The notes under the pieces: model-generated
Told to the model about the DNA's origin: nothing
What the model saw: the letters and a program-made list of their open reading frames with translations, nothing else
Database searches by the model: none
Part shown: piece by piece, positions 7,646 through 17,700 of the stretch
How the letters are laid out: every line of letters begins with the position of its first letter
Numbering within the stretch: position 1 is the first letter of the stretch
Made by a program: the position numbers and the translations under genes
From: JAISST01 sp050434145
GTDB lineage: Bacteria > Fusobacteriota > Fusobacteriia > Fusobacteriales > Fusobacteriaceae
Direction of reading: 5' to 3'
Assembly (NCBI RefSeq): GCF_050434145.1
Contig: NZ_JBNPVX010000001.1
Coordinates: 1-64,000 of the forward strand
DNA: 64,000 bases

Positions 7646-9061
7646 CTACTTTATTTGCATAACTTTAATTGAATTAGTTGTTCCAGGTTTAAATACACTT
7701 TCTCCACACACAGCTACAACTATATCTCCAATTTCTGCAAATTTCTTTCTTTTACAAACAGATTCAGCCAATTCAAAAAATGATTTCAAAGTTTCTGGAT
7801 TTGAATCCAAATAAGCATACACACCTCTACTTATCATTAATTGCCGCGCTGTCTCTTCTTTATTTGTTATTGCTAATATTAATGCTTTGGGAAAATATCT
7901 TCTCATTTCTCTTGCTGACCTGCCAGATTGTGTTCCAACTACTATCACTTTCGCATCTAAAGATTCAGATATATCTACAGCCCCTTTTGCAACTGAAGAT
8001 GTAATTGTTAATTCATCATCCAAATAATATTCTTCTTGAGGCAATATCAATGGATCTGTTTTTTCTGCTATTCTACTCATGACTTTTACTGATTCTACAG
8101 GATATTTCCCCTTTGCACTTTCTCCTGAAAGCATTACAGCATCTGTACCATCTATGATCGCATTTGTTACATCATTTACTTCTGCTCTTGTTGGTCTTGG
8201 ATTTTTTATCATAGAATCTAACATCTGAGTAGCTGTTATAACTGGCTTAGCTGCTTTGTTACATTTTTCTATCATCATCTTTTGTGCAAAAGGTACCTCT
8301 TCTACTGGTATTTCCACTCCTAAGTCACCTCTAGCTACCATTATTCCATCAGAAACTTCTAGTATTTCATCAAAATTATCCAATCCTTCTTGATTTTCTA
8401 TCTTAGAAATTATCTTTATGTCTTCCCCGCCATTTTCGGCAAGAACCTTTCTTACTGTAATAACATCAGATCTTTTTCTAATAAAAGATGCTGCAATATA
8501 ATCAACTTTTTGTTCACATCCAAATTTTAAGTCATTTATATCTTTTTCAGATAATGCTGGCAAATTGATAGAAACATTTGGTAAATTTACACCTTTATTT
8601 TCCCCAAGCTCACCATTATTTAAAGCAATACATCTCACCTGAACTTTATCAGCTTCTATCACTCTGAATTCTAATAAACCATCATCTATTAATATTCTAT
8701 CATCTTTTTTCAAATCAGCAGCAAATTCTTCATATGTAACAGCAACTATGCTGCTATTACCAATTACATTTTTATCTGTTGTAATGACAAACTCTTGACC
8801 TTGTTTTATTGAAACATCTTTTCCATTTTCCAATTTTATAGTTCTTATTTCTGGGCCTTTACTATCAAGCATAATAGCAGCTTTTTTACCAGTTTCTTCC
8901 ATTACTTCTCTTATTCTTCGTATTCTTTCACCATGCTCTTCATAGTTCCCATGTGAAAAATTTAATCTCATCATATTCATTCCAGCTGCAAGTAATTCTT
9001 TCATTACCTCTTTTGATTCAGATGCTGGTCCAATTGTGCAAACTATTTTTGTTTTTTTCAT
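7646..9061 (-). CDS. pyk: Pyruvate kinase
   Basis: Transfers phosphate from phosphoenolpyruvate to ADP. Residues 5-15 give the KIVCTIGPAS start, catalytic K220 sits in ISKIENQ, and the cation-binding signature MVARGDLGVE is at 241-250. 471 residues matches the short bacterial form, without the extra C-terminal PEP-utiliser-like domain of Bacillus. AGGGGG site 6 bases before ATG. A good promoter lies 44 bases upstream; eno follows. Confidence 0.97.
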   Translation of the reverse strand: MKKTKIVCTIGPASESKEVMKELLAAGMNMMRLNFSHGNYEEHGERIRRIREVMEETGKKAAIMLDSKGPEIRTIKLENGKDVSIKQGQEFVITTDKNVIGNSSIVAVTYEEFAADLKKDDRILIDDGLLEFRVIEADKVQVRCIALNNGELGENKGVNLPNVSINLPALSEKDINDLKFGCEQKVDYIAASFIRKRSDVITVRKVLAENGGEDIKIISKIENQEGLDNFDEILEVSDGIMVARGDLGVEIPVEEVPFAQKMMIEKCNKAAKPVITATQMLDSMIKNPRPTRAEVNDVTNAIIDGTDAVMLSGESAKGKYPVESVKVMSRIAEKTDPLILPQEEYYLDDELTITSSVAKGAVDISESLDAKVIVVGTQSGRSAREMRRYFPKALILAITNKEETARQLMISRGVYAYLDSNPETLKSFFELAESVCKRKKFAEIGDIVVAVCGESVFKPGTTNSIKVMQIK

Positions 9062-9104
9062 TTTAATCCCCCTAAAAATTTTTACCTAACTATTCCATCA
9101 TACT

Positions 9105-9133
9105 ATAATATCGTATCTAAGGAATTTAATCAA
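9105..9133 (-). promoter_or_regulatory. Promoter of pyk-eno
   Basis: Minus-strand -35 TTGATT (9133-9128), 17-base spacer, -10 TATTAT (9110-9105). One mismatch to consensus in each box. Confidence 0.65.
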
Positions 9134-9198
9134 GATTTTCAGAGATCAAGTTTTAATCAATTTATGCTCCTTTTCTTATCATTTACATTTTTCAAACT

Positions 9199-9789
9199 CT
9201 ATTCAACATCTTTATTTTTCACTACTGTGAGTACATATATATTATCCAAATTTATGTCTTCTCTTAATAATGTGCTTATACACTTTAATGTAGTACCTGT
9301 ATTATAAAAATCATCTATCAGTAGAATGCTTCCCCTATTTTTTAATGTTTTATCTTTTTTTATATTATTTTTCAATATATTCATTTTTTCTTCATCTGAT
9401 AATTTTTTTATTTCATCTGGTGTTAATTTTGAAAAAAAACTATTTGAAAAAGGTATTTTTAAATCTACACCAATCATTTTTACTAATTTATATAATGGAT
9501 CACTTGGAATATTTTTTGTAGTAGGCGCTGATATAATCCCCTCTATTTTATCTAATATCTTCCATTCATTTTTTATAAAATTACCAATTACTTTTGCTAA
9601 TTCTCTACCTTTTGACAAATCTTCCAATTCCTTAAATTCTATAAGATTTTTTCCTATTTCAGTATATTCTATTTCAAATTCTGGATAACCAAATATATTT
9701 TCTTTTAAATATTCAATACTTTTTACATTATAATCTAGAGCATAACCTTCTTCCCAATTTCCAACCAAACTTATCGGATTAATTTTCAC
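9199..9789 (-). CDS. ComF-like phosphoribosyltransferase-fold protein
   Basis: About 196 residues with a type I PRTase loop near the C-terminus, ILLIDDFYNTGTT, where the two aspartates and the TGTT turn bind PRPP. The N-terminal half (GNWEEGYALDY, then TEIGKNLIEFK) resembles stand-alone ComF-like PRTases that lack the zinc finger of true ComF. The substrate cannot be told from sequence. SD GGAGGG favours the GTG at 9789 over the ATG further upstream, which overlaps the site. It stands alone between pyk and the pyrophosphatase gene, 73 bases past the hppA terminator hairpin region, so no operon partner hints at the function. Confidence 0.65.
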   Translation of the reverse strand: MKINPISLVGNWEEGYALDYNVKSIEYLKENIFGYPEFEIEYTEIGKNLIEFKELEDLSKGRELAKVIGNFIKNEWKILDKIEGIISAPTTKNIPSDPLYKLVKMIGVDLKIPFSNSFFSKLTPDEIKKLSDEEKMNILKNNIKKDKTLKNRGSILLIDDFYNTGTTLKCISTLLREDINLDNIYVLTVVKNKDVE

Positions 9790-9880
9790 AAAACCCTCCA
9801 TCAAATAATATTTTTGTTTCCCATCATCATTATATCACATATTTATATTTTAAAAAAATTTTTTGCTGTAACATATAAAT

Positions 9881-9901
9881 GAGCTCTGGTTTTCAGAGCT
9901 C
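9881..9901 (-). terminator. Hairpin after hppA, probable terminator
   Basis: A perfect 8-bp stem GAGCTCTG/CAGAGCTC with a 5-base loop, 12 bases past the hppA stop. On the minus strand it is followed by a mixed ATTTATAT tract, not a clean T-run, so termination may be partial. Confidence 0.55.
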
Positions 9902-9913
9902 ACAAATTACTAT

Positions 9914-11935
9914 TTACATAAACTTGACAAATAATGGAACTAAAACCAATGAAACAATTGTCATTAATTTTATTAATATATTCAATGATGGCCCTGAAGT
10001 ATCTTTAAATGGATCGCCGACAGTATCTCCAACTACAGCTGCTTTATGTCTTTCAGATCCTTTTCCATCTCCATCATAACCAGATTCTATTTGTTTTTTT
10101 GCATTATCCCATGCTCCACCAGAATTAGCCATCATTATAGCAAGTAATACACCTGTAACTAAAGCTCCTGCCAATAAACCACATAATGCTTCTACAGAAA
10201 CCAATCCTGTAATTAATGGTACAATTATTGCAAGGATACCAGGCAATATCATTTCCCTTAAAGAAGAATTAGTAGATATTTCCACACATCTTTTATAATC
10301 AGGTTTTTCTGTTCCATCCATTATTCCTGGATGCTCTCTAAATTGCCTTCTTACCTCTTCCACCATTTCCATTGCTGCCTTTCCTACTGCAGTCATTGTA
10401 AGAGCGGAGAATAAAAAAGTTAACATTCCACCAATAAATAATCCAACTATAATTGATGGGTTAGTAATTTCTAAAGACAATGTTTTTCCATGAGCAGTTA
10501 TTGCCTCTTTATAAGCTGCAAACAACGACAATGCTGTCAAAGCTGCTGATCCTATTGCAAATCCTTTTCCCACAGCTGCTGTAGAATTTCCGACTGCATC
10601 TAGTTTATCAGTACATTCTCTAACTTCTGGTGGTAATTCAGACATTTCTGCTATTCCTCCTGCATTATCAGCTACTGGTCCATATGCATCTACTGCCACT
10701 ACCATCCCTGTACTAGCTAACATTCCAACTGCCGATATGGCAATTCCGTACAAATCAGCACATTTATAAGATACTATTATTGCCACACCAATTATCAAGA
10801 TGGGAGCTACTGTTGATTCCATACCTACTGCCAATCCCTCTATTATTGTAGTAGCAGGACCCGTCTTGGCAGAATCTGCTATTCTATTAACTGCTTTTTT
10901 TCCAGTATCAGTATACAGACCTGTAAAATATGCTATTACTAATCCAGCTAATAATCCAGCGACTATTGACCAAAATACTCCCATTGGTAGATTCAATACT
11001 TTTACCACTCCAAATGCACCTAATAAAGATAAAACACCAGCTATTCTTGTCCCACCTTCTAGTTTTTGATGTACTTTAGTTGAATCATCAGTTTTAACTG
11101 TAAATGTTGCTATTATTGATCCAATAATTCCTACTGCAGATATTAATAAAGGTGCTATTATATAACCAAAATTTGCATTTTGTGCATTCAGTGCTCCACC
11201 TATTGTAATTGCAGCTATAATTGAACCCACATATGATTCAAATAAGTCTGCTCCCATTCCAGCCACATCACCTACATTATCTCCTACATTATCAGCAATA
11301 GTTGCTGGATTTCTTGGATCATCCTCTGGGATTCCTGCTTCTACTTTTCCTACCAAATCTGCACCTACATCAGCAGCTTTTGTATAAATACCACCACCAA
11401 CTCTAGCAAATAAAGCTATTGAAGAAGCACCCATTCCAAATCCAGTAACAATACTCATATCAAATTTAAAAATATAAGACAAAACACATAAAGCTACCAT
11501 TCCAAGTCCAACAACAGAAAGGCCCATAACAGCTCCACCAGAAAATGCAACATCCAATGCCTTGGATAATCCGCCTTCTTTTGCTGCCACTGCAGTCCTA
11601 CCATTAGCTTGAGTAGCAATTCTCATACCAACATTCCCAGCTATAGCTGATGTAACTGCACCACAAATAAAAGTTAATGCCACTGGTAATTTTAAGAATA
11701 TTCCTAACAATACTGCTACAATCAATACAAAACCAACCAATATTTTGTATTCAGCAGCTAAAAATGCCATAGCCCCTTCTCTAATTGCTGCAGTTATTTC
11801 TGCAACTTTAGGAATATTAATTTCATACTTCTTAACTTTTACAGAATAGACATATGCAGCAATCAATGCCATTAAACCTGCCATTCCTCCTGCTATTACA
11901 GAATAATTTCCACTTTCGATTACAAACTGACCCAT
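9914..11935 (-). CDS. hppA: Membrane-bound ion-translocating pyrophosphatase, K+-dependent type
   Basis: Integral membrane enzyme that hydrolyses PPi and pumps H+ or Na+. About 16 hydrophobic helices. The PPi/Mg site is intact: GGGIYTKAADVGADLVGK, then DDPRNPATIADNVGDNVGD, and near the end GGAWDNAKK with KAAVVGDTVGDPFKDTSGP. The GNSTAAVGKGFAIGSA motif has Ala where K+-independent enzymes have Lys, which marks the K+-dependent class. Which ion is pumped is not decided here. Start: ATG 11935 lies 8 bases past GGAGGAG; the upstream ATGs overlap that site. Next to glycolytic genes, it could recover energy from biosynthetic PPi. Confidence 0.93.
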   Translation of the reverse strand: MGQFVIESGNYSVIAGGMAGLMALIAAYVYSVKVKKYEINIPKVAEITAAIREGAMAFLAAEYKILVGFVLIVAVLLGIFLKLPVALTFICGAVTSAIAGNVGMRIATQANGRTAVAAKEGGLSKALDVAFSGGAVMGLSVVGLGMVALCVLSYIFKFDMSIVTGFGMGASSIALFARVGGGIYTKAADVGADLVGKVEAGIPEDDPRNPATIADNVGDNVGDVAGMGADLFESYVGSIIAAITIGGALNAQNANFGYIIAPLLISAVGIIGSIIATFTVKTDDSTKVHQKLEGGTRIAGVLSLLGAFGVVKVLNLPMGVFWSIVAGLLAGLVIAYFTGLYTDTGKKAVNRIADSAKTGPATTIIEGLAVGMESTVAPILIIGVAIIVSYKCADLYGIAISAVGMLASTGMVVAVDAYGPVADNAGGIAEMSELPPEVRECTDKLDAVGNSTAAVGKGFAIGSAALTALSLFAAYKEAITAHGKTLSLEITNPSIIVGLFIGGMLTFLFSALTMTAVGKAAMEMVEEVRRQFREHPGIMDGTEKPDYKRCVEISTNSSLREMILPGILAIIVPLITGLVSVEALCGLLAGALVTGVLLAIMMANSGGAWDNAKKQIESGYDGDGKGSERHKAAVVGDTVGDPFKDTSGPSLNILIKLMTIVSLVLVPLFVKFM

Positions 11936-11998
11936 TTGCATCTCCTCCATAAAATTTTTATATTTTAATAATATTAAATAACTTACTTTATTATTTTT

Positions 11999-13012
11999 TT
12001 AATTTTTTATAAACTTTATATTTTTTGATTTAATAATTTTATTGTTCGAATCAACGATTAATACTTCTAAATTTTCAGTTTTATCCACATAAGATAAAAT
12101 ATCTTCTATTTTCATCAAAAAAAATCCTGTGGAATAAATATCTGCCAAAAAACAACTGTCACTTACTACTACCACCATTTTCTTGTCAGATATTGGAAAT
12201 CCGTTGCTCTTATCTAGAATATGATGGTATTTCTTGCCATTTATTTCTTTATATGTTTGATAATCTCCAGAAATACCGATTGCCTCTCCTTGCAACTCCA
12301 AAACACCTAATATTTCACTGGAATTTTCTGGATTTTGTACTCCTATACGCCATGATGACCCATCTGATTTTCTTCCGATAGTTGACAGACTAGAAATGCT
12401 TGTAATAAAGCCACTAGTTATTCCATGTTCTTTTAATATTTTACTAGCATTGAATATAGCATATCCCTTTAGAAATGAGCCAGTATCAATATTCTCCACT
12501 GGTGATTCTAGTGTAAGCTGTTTTTCATCAAAACTTAACTTATCAAAATCAATCTTTTTTATAACATTCTGGATTTCATCTTGATTTGGTATATTTTTTA
12601 TTTCTAATACTTTTTCATCAAATCCCCATAAAGACATAAGAGGTGAAATAGTTATATCATATTTCTTATTGCTCAGTTGATAAACTTTACTTACTTCTCT
12701 TAGTAAATAAGCACCTTCTTCATCAATTGAAATTGACTTTTTACCATTAATAAATTCCATATTATTTAAGTCAAAAATAATACTATTTTTAACTTTGCTA
12801 TTATACTTTTTATCAATTCTTTCTATTTCATCAAATGCAAGTTTAATTGCATTTTCAGCTTTTAATTTATCACTATCATAAATTAATATTTTTACATATG
12901 TACCAAATAAAAATCTTTCATCTTCTATTTTTTTTTCTTTAGAATTATCACCAAAACAAATAAAAGAAACCAAAACACAAAATAAAAACAACTTTAATAT
13001 TCTATTTTTCAT
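11999..13012 (-). CDS. apbE: ApbE-family FAD:protein FMN transferase, divergent
   Basis: ApbE enzymes attach FMN to Thr/Ser of exported flavoproteins such as RnfG, NqrC or fumarate reductases. An N-terminal hydrophobic segment (residues 5-21) suggests export or anchoring. Recognisable blocks are FLFGTYV, TISPLMSLWGFD, IDTGSFLKGYA, SGDYQTY, HHILDKSNGFP and ADIYSTG, the last matching the metal-binding Asp region. The usual LVN.GGD motif reads ITSISSL here, so the Gly-Gly turn is missing. Either a sub-family variant or an altered enzyme. ATG 13012 overlaps the rpoZ stop, so it is the last gene of the rpoBC-yicC-gmk-rpoZ series. No Rnf/Nqr genes are in the window. Confidence 0.75.
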   Translation of the reverse strand: MKNRILKLFLFCVLVSFICFGDNSKEKKIEDERFLFGTYVKILIYDSDKLKAENAIKLAFDEIERIDKKYNSKVKNSIIFDLNNMEFINGKKSISIDEEGAYLLREVSKVYQLSNKKYDITISPLMSLWGFDEKVLEIKNIPNQDEIQNVIKKIDFDKLSFDEKQLTLESPVENIDTGSFLKGYAIFNASKILKEHGITSGFITSISSLSTIGRKSDGSSWRIGVQNPENSSEILGVLELQGEAIGISGDYQTYKEINGKKYHHILDKSNGFPISDKKMVVVVSDSCFLADIYSTGFFLMKIEDILSYVDKTENLEVLIVDSNNKIIKSKNIKFIKN

Positions 13013-13202
13013 CTGTATAAGACACTTTTCCTTCACTTACTTCTCTCAATACTTTTTTTACAAGAGTATCTTTTTTATTTGTTTTTACTAATGTTTCTGA
13101 TCCTTTGGAGATTTCCCGAGCTCTTTTTCCACATACAATAGTCAAAACATATTTATTTGGAATTTCTTTAAGCAAATCATCATATTCAATTTCTTTTCTC
13201 AT
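13002..13202 (-). CDS. rpoZ: RNA polymerase omega subunit
   Basis: 66 residues. Omega helps assemble and stabilise beta-prime. The segment IEYDDLLKEIPNKYVLTIVCGKRAREI matches the omega core, where the KRAR stretch contacts beta-prime. It starts 4 bases after gmk and its stop overlaps the apbE start. Placement right after rpoB-rpoC-yicC-gmk puts beta, beta-prime and omega in one run. Confidence 0.9.
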   Translation of the reverse strand: MRKEIEYDDLLKEIPNKYVLTIVCGKRAREISKGSETLVKTNKKDTLVKKVLREVSEGKVSYTDEK

Positions 13203-13206
13203 AATA

Positions 13207-13773
13207 TCATGCCCCTTCCATTTCTTCTTTTTTTATTATTTCAATTAATGCTTCACAAGCCTGCTCTACTGTTGTATTTATCAATGTTATATCATACTGA
13301 TTTTCATACTCAAGTTCTTTTATAGAATTTTTCAATCTTAACTGTATTGTATCCTCAGTATCTGTCTTTCTTCCTCTTAATCTATTTTCCAGATCTTTTA
13401 AATTTGGTGTCTTAAAAAAAATCAATACTGCATCTGAGTATTTCTCTTTGACTTGTAACCCACCTTGTACATCAATTTCAAGAATAACATTTTCACCTTT
13501 TAATAATCTGTTTTCTACTTCAGATTTTAATGTTCCATAAAAATTTCCATGAACTGTTGCACATTCTAAAAATTCATCATTTTCTTTTCTTTTCAAAAAT
13601 TCTTCTTTAGTAAGAAAAAAATAATCCACACCATTTCTTTCCCCATCTCTAGGAATTCTTGTAGTGGCAGAAGTTGCCAAATTAATGCCCAACATTTTTC
13701 TTACCATCCTACAAATAGTAGATTTTCCTGCCCCGCTTGGCCCTGATACTATAAACAATTTTCCATTTTTCAT
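13207..13773 (-). CDS. gmk: Guanylate kinase
   Basis: Phosphorylates GMP to GDP. Walker A GPSGAGKST at residues 10-18, the GMP-binding block TSATTRIPRDGE then GVDYFFL, and VILEIDVQGG. 188 residues is normal. Start ATG follows an AGAGGGGG site. It lies between yicC and rpoZ, a gene order common to many bacteria. Confidence 0.96.
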   Translation of the reverse strand: MKNGKLFIVSGPSGAGKSTICRMVRKMLGINLATSATTRIPRDGERNGVDYFFLTKEEFLKRKENDEFLECATVHGNFYGTLKSEVENRLLKGENVILEIDVQGGLQVKEKYSDAVLIFFKTPNLKDLENRLRGRKTDTEDTIQLRLKNSIKELEYENQYDITLINTTVEQACEALIEIIKKEEMEGA

Positions 13774-13795
13774 TTAGATCCCCCTCTAAAAATGG

Positions 13796-14674
13796 CTATT
13801 CAATGTTCATGACTTGCTCTCTTATCCTTTCTATCTCATTCTTACATTCTACTACAAGTTTTGATATATCATACATATTAGATTTAACTCCTGCTGTGTT
13901 TAATTCTCTAAAAATTTCTTGTAATATAAAATCTATTTTCTTGCCTATTACTGGATTATCACTCATAATATCTTCTTTCAATTGAATCATATGACTCTCC
14001 AATCTAGATAACTCTTCAGATATATCACATTTATCTGTATATAATAGTATTTCTTTTAGAATATCAGCATCATCTATTTCAATATTATCTTTTATTTTAT
14101 TTAGTCTTTCCAAAAGAGCAGTTTTGTAATTTTCTACAACTATATCCTTATATTTATTTATTTCTAATATCTTACTTTCAATAATAGAAACTTTTTCTAT
14201 AAAATAATCTCGAAGTCTTATTCCTTCAGCTTCTTTTGACTTTATAAAATCATCTAGTAATTTACTTAAATTACTAAATAAAATAGCTGAATATTCTTCC
14301 TCATTAATTTCAAAATCTTTTTTTTGAATTACATTGAGATTTTTCACTAATACATCCATTTTACTAATAAATTTATCTGAAAAATCTCTTTCCATATTCT
14401 TTAAAATATTCATATATGCATGGCTTAGGTCTTTATCGTATGTATATTGGTCTTCTACTTCGCGCTTATCTCTAAAATCAATCTTTAAGTCGACACTTCC
14501 ACGTGTTACTTTTGAAGCTACTTCAGTTCTTATGGAATTTTCTAAAAAATTTATTGAATATGGAGATTTTAGTTTAAGATTTAGATTTTTGTTATTTATA
14601 CTTTTTATTTCTAATTTTAGAGAAAAACTTTCATCTTCATATACAATTTTGGAATATCCAGTCATACTTCGCAT
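13796..14674 (-). CDS. YicC-family endoribonuclease
   Basis: 292 residues, the family length. It opens with the diagnostic MRSMTGYSK and EIKSINNKNL, and its C-terminal DUF1732 half ends with KKIDFILQEIFRELNTAGVKSN and the terminal CKNEIERIREQVMNIE, both highly typical. E. coli YicC has been shown to be an RNase that acts on small RNAs. GGAGG site 8 bases before ATG. It is 57 bases past rpoC, separated by a hairpin, and followed by gmk as in many genomes. Confidence 0.93.
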   Translation of the reverse strand: MRSMTGYSKIVYEDESFSLKLEIKSINNKNLNLKLKSPYSINFLENSIRTEVASKVTRGSVDLKIDFRDKREVEDQYTYDKDLSHAYMNILKNMERDFSDKFISKMDVLVKNLNVIQKKDFEINEEEYSAILFSNLSKLLDDFIKSKEAEGIRLRDYFIEKVSIIESKILEINKYKDIVVENYKTALLERLNKIKDNIEIDDADILKEILLYTDKCDISEELSRLESHMIQLKEDIMSDNPVIGKKIDFILQEIFRELNTAGVKSNMYDISKLVVECKNEIERIREQVMNIE

Positions 14675-14701
14675 AGCAAAACCTCCACAAAGAACTATAC
14701 A

Positions 14702-14730
14702 ATATCAGGCGACAAAAGTCGCCTTGATAT
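14702..14730 (-). other. Hairpin in the rpoC-yicC gap
   Basis: A stem of about 12 bp with one bulged base around a TTTT loop, starting just after the rpoC stop. No T-run follows on the minus strand, so it is more likely an RNA-processing or stability element, or a leaky terminator, than a full stop. Confidence 0.5.
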
Positions 14731-14731
14731 T

Positions 14732-17700
14732 CTATTTAATTTCTTCAATATTTTCTTGTCTTTCTGATAATTTTACATTTTTATATGCATTGTAACCAGT
14801 CCCCGCAGGGATTCTTTTTCCTATGATTACATTTTCTTTTAATCCTTCTAAATAATCTATTTTTCCTTCAATAGCTGCATTTGAAAGTACTTTTGTTGTT
14901 TCTTGGAATGATGCTGCTGAGATAAAGCTTCCTGTATTAACTGCAGCCTTTGTTATACCTTGTATTACTGGTTCATATTCAATCAGTGCTTTTCCAGTCT
15001 CCTGTAACCTTTTATTTTCAAGTTCCACTATTCTTTTTTCAACTACTTCATCTTCTAGGAATAATGATGCCCCAGAACTTATAATTCTTACTTTTTTAAA
15101 CATCTGTTTTACAATTATTTCTATATGCTTGTCATTTACTGTAACCCCTTGATCCCTATATACTTGTTGTACTGATTCAAGTATAAATTGTTCTGCTGCT
15201 ACTAGACCTTTAATATTCAAAACGTCAAATGGTGATATTGCTCCAGCAGTAAGTTTGTCCCCTGCTTTTATCACTATTCCATCTGTCACAATAAGTCTTT
15301 CTCCTGATGGAATCAAATATTCTTTTGCTATATTTGGATCAGTTGTAGATTTTATATATATTATTCTCATACCTTTCTTTTTCTTATTGGTAATTTCTAC
15401 TTTTCCATCAGAATCACTTAATATTGCTTTTCCTTTAGGATTTCTCGCTTCGAATAATTCTTGTACTCTTGGTAAACCACCTGTTATATCCTTATTCCCT
15501 TCACTTTCCTTTATGATTTTAGCTATTATTTGACCTTTTTTTACATCTTTCTCTGCATCAATCATCATATAAGCTCCGAAAGGGATAGTATATGTTTCTA
15601 GCAATTCACCAGTTTTTTTATCTACAATGTTAACACGCGGACTTATGTCTCCACTTTCTATAGGTTTTACCACCATGTGTTCCTTTACATCATATTTTTC
15701 GTCATAATTTTCTTTAATAAACAAATCTTTGTATTCTATTCTACCATTTTGGTCAGCTATTATTGGTATATGATATGGGTCAAATGTAACCAAAGTTACT
15801 CCTTCTCCAACTTTTTTACCATTCTCAACTTTCAATATTGCACCAGAAGGAATTGCGTAATCATAATTTCCAATTGTTATCTTTCCACTTTGACTTACCA
15901 CTACTTTTTCTTCAGCATTTTCATCTAGTATTTTGATATCTCTAAATACTACTTTTCCTGAGTTTTCGCTTTTTATTGATCCTACTGCTTTTGCTGCTGT
16001 TGCAACTCCACCAGTATGGAATGTTCTCATTGTCAATTGCGTTCCAGGTTCACCTATTGATTGTGCAGCAATAACCCCAACAGCTTCTCCTAGTAAAACT
16101 TCTTTATGATTTGATAAATCCATTCCATAACATTTTTTACACACACCTTTTTCAAGAGCACATGTTAATGGTGATCTTATTTTTATTTTCTTTATTTCTA
16201 ATTCTTCTATTTTTTTCAATAATTCATTTGATATTATTTCATTTTTCTTTCCTAATACTTCTCCATCAAATTCCAAATCTTCAAATAAAACTCTTCCTTT
16301 AATTCTATCAGAAAGTTTTTCTATAGTTTTACCATCTGAAATAAGATCTCCAACTTCTATACATTCTGTACTCCCACAATCATCAGCATTAACTATAACT
16401 TCATGAGAAATATCAACTAATCTTCTTGTCAAATATCCAGAATCTGCTGTTCTCAAGGCTGTATCTGCAAGACCTTTTCTTGCTCCATGTGAAGACATAA
16501 AAAAATCCATTACTGTTAGTCCTTCTCTGAAATTTGCTTTTATTGGAACTTCCAATATTTTTCCTTGTGTATCTGCCATATTACCCCGCATTGCAGCCAA
16601 TTGTCTCATTTGTGATTCGTTACCTCTGGCACCAGAAGTCATCATCATATATACAGGGTTGAACTCATCCAATCCTTCAGTCATAGCCTTAGTTACAGCT
16701 TCTGTAGCCTCTGACCAAACAGCTATTGTCTTTCTATATCTTTCTTCATTGATTATTTTTCCATTTCTATAGTCATTATTGATATCATCAATTTCTTGCT
16801 CTGCTTTATCTAATATATCTTTCTTAGACTCTGGTATAATCAAATCTTCTATTCCTACAGAAACGCCTGCAAGAGCAGCATAATGATATCCAAAATCCTT
16901 TATTTCATTTATTAGATCTGCAGTAACAGAAAATCCATGTTCACCATAAAATTTAGCAATTAAATTTTTCAATTCCTTCTTACTATAAGTACAGCTATAG
17001 TCTTTATCCATTTCCGGTAGCATCTCATTAAATAAAAGTCTTCCAGCAGTAGTTTCTACCATTTCACCATTAATTCTTACATTGATTAACGCATGAGTCT
17101 CTATTACTTTATTTTGATAAGCTGTTAGTGCTTGAGCTATATTAGAAAAAGATTTTCCTTCACCCTTTGCTCCTTTTCTTTCCTTTGTCATATAGAAACA
17201 ACCCATTACCATATCTTGTGAATGGACTGCTACTGGTTCACCATTTGATGGTGAAATGATATTATTTGGAGCCAGCATCAGTATTTTTGCTTCCATTATT
17301 GCTTCTGGTGAAAGCATCAAATGAACTGCCATTTGGTCTCCATCAAAATCTGCATTGAAAGCAGAACATACCAAAGGATGTAATCTTATTGCTTTCCCTT
17401 CTATTAATACTGGCTCAAAAGCTTGTATTGACAATCTATGCAAAGTAGGGGCTCTATTTAGCAGCACAGGATGATCTTGTATTACATCTTCTATTACATC
17501 CCATACTTTATCATCTGCTTCTTCCACAAGTTTTTTTGCTATTTTTATGTTAGTAGCGAGTTCTCTTTTTACCAATTCTCTCATTATGAATGGTTTATAC
17601 AACTCCAAAGCCATTTTTTTAGGAATACCACATTGATTCATTTTTAATGATGGCCCAACTACAATAACTGATCTTGCTGAATAATCTACCCTTTTTCCTA

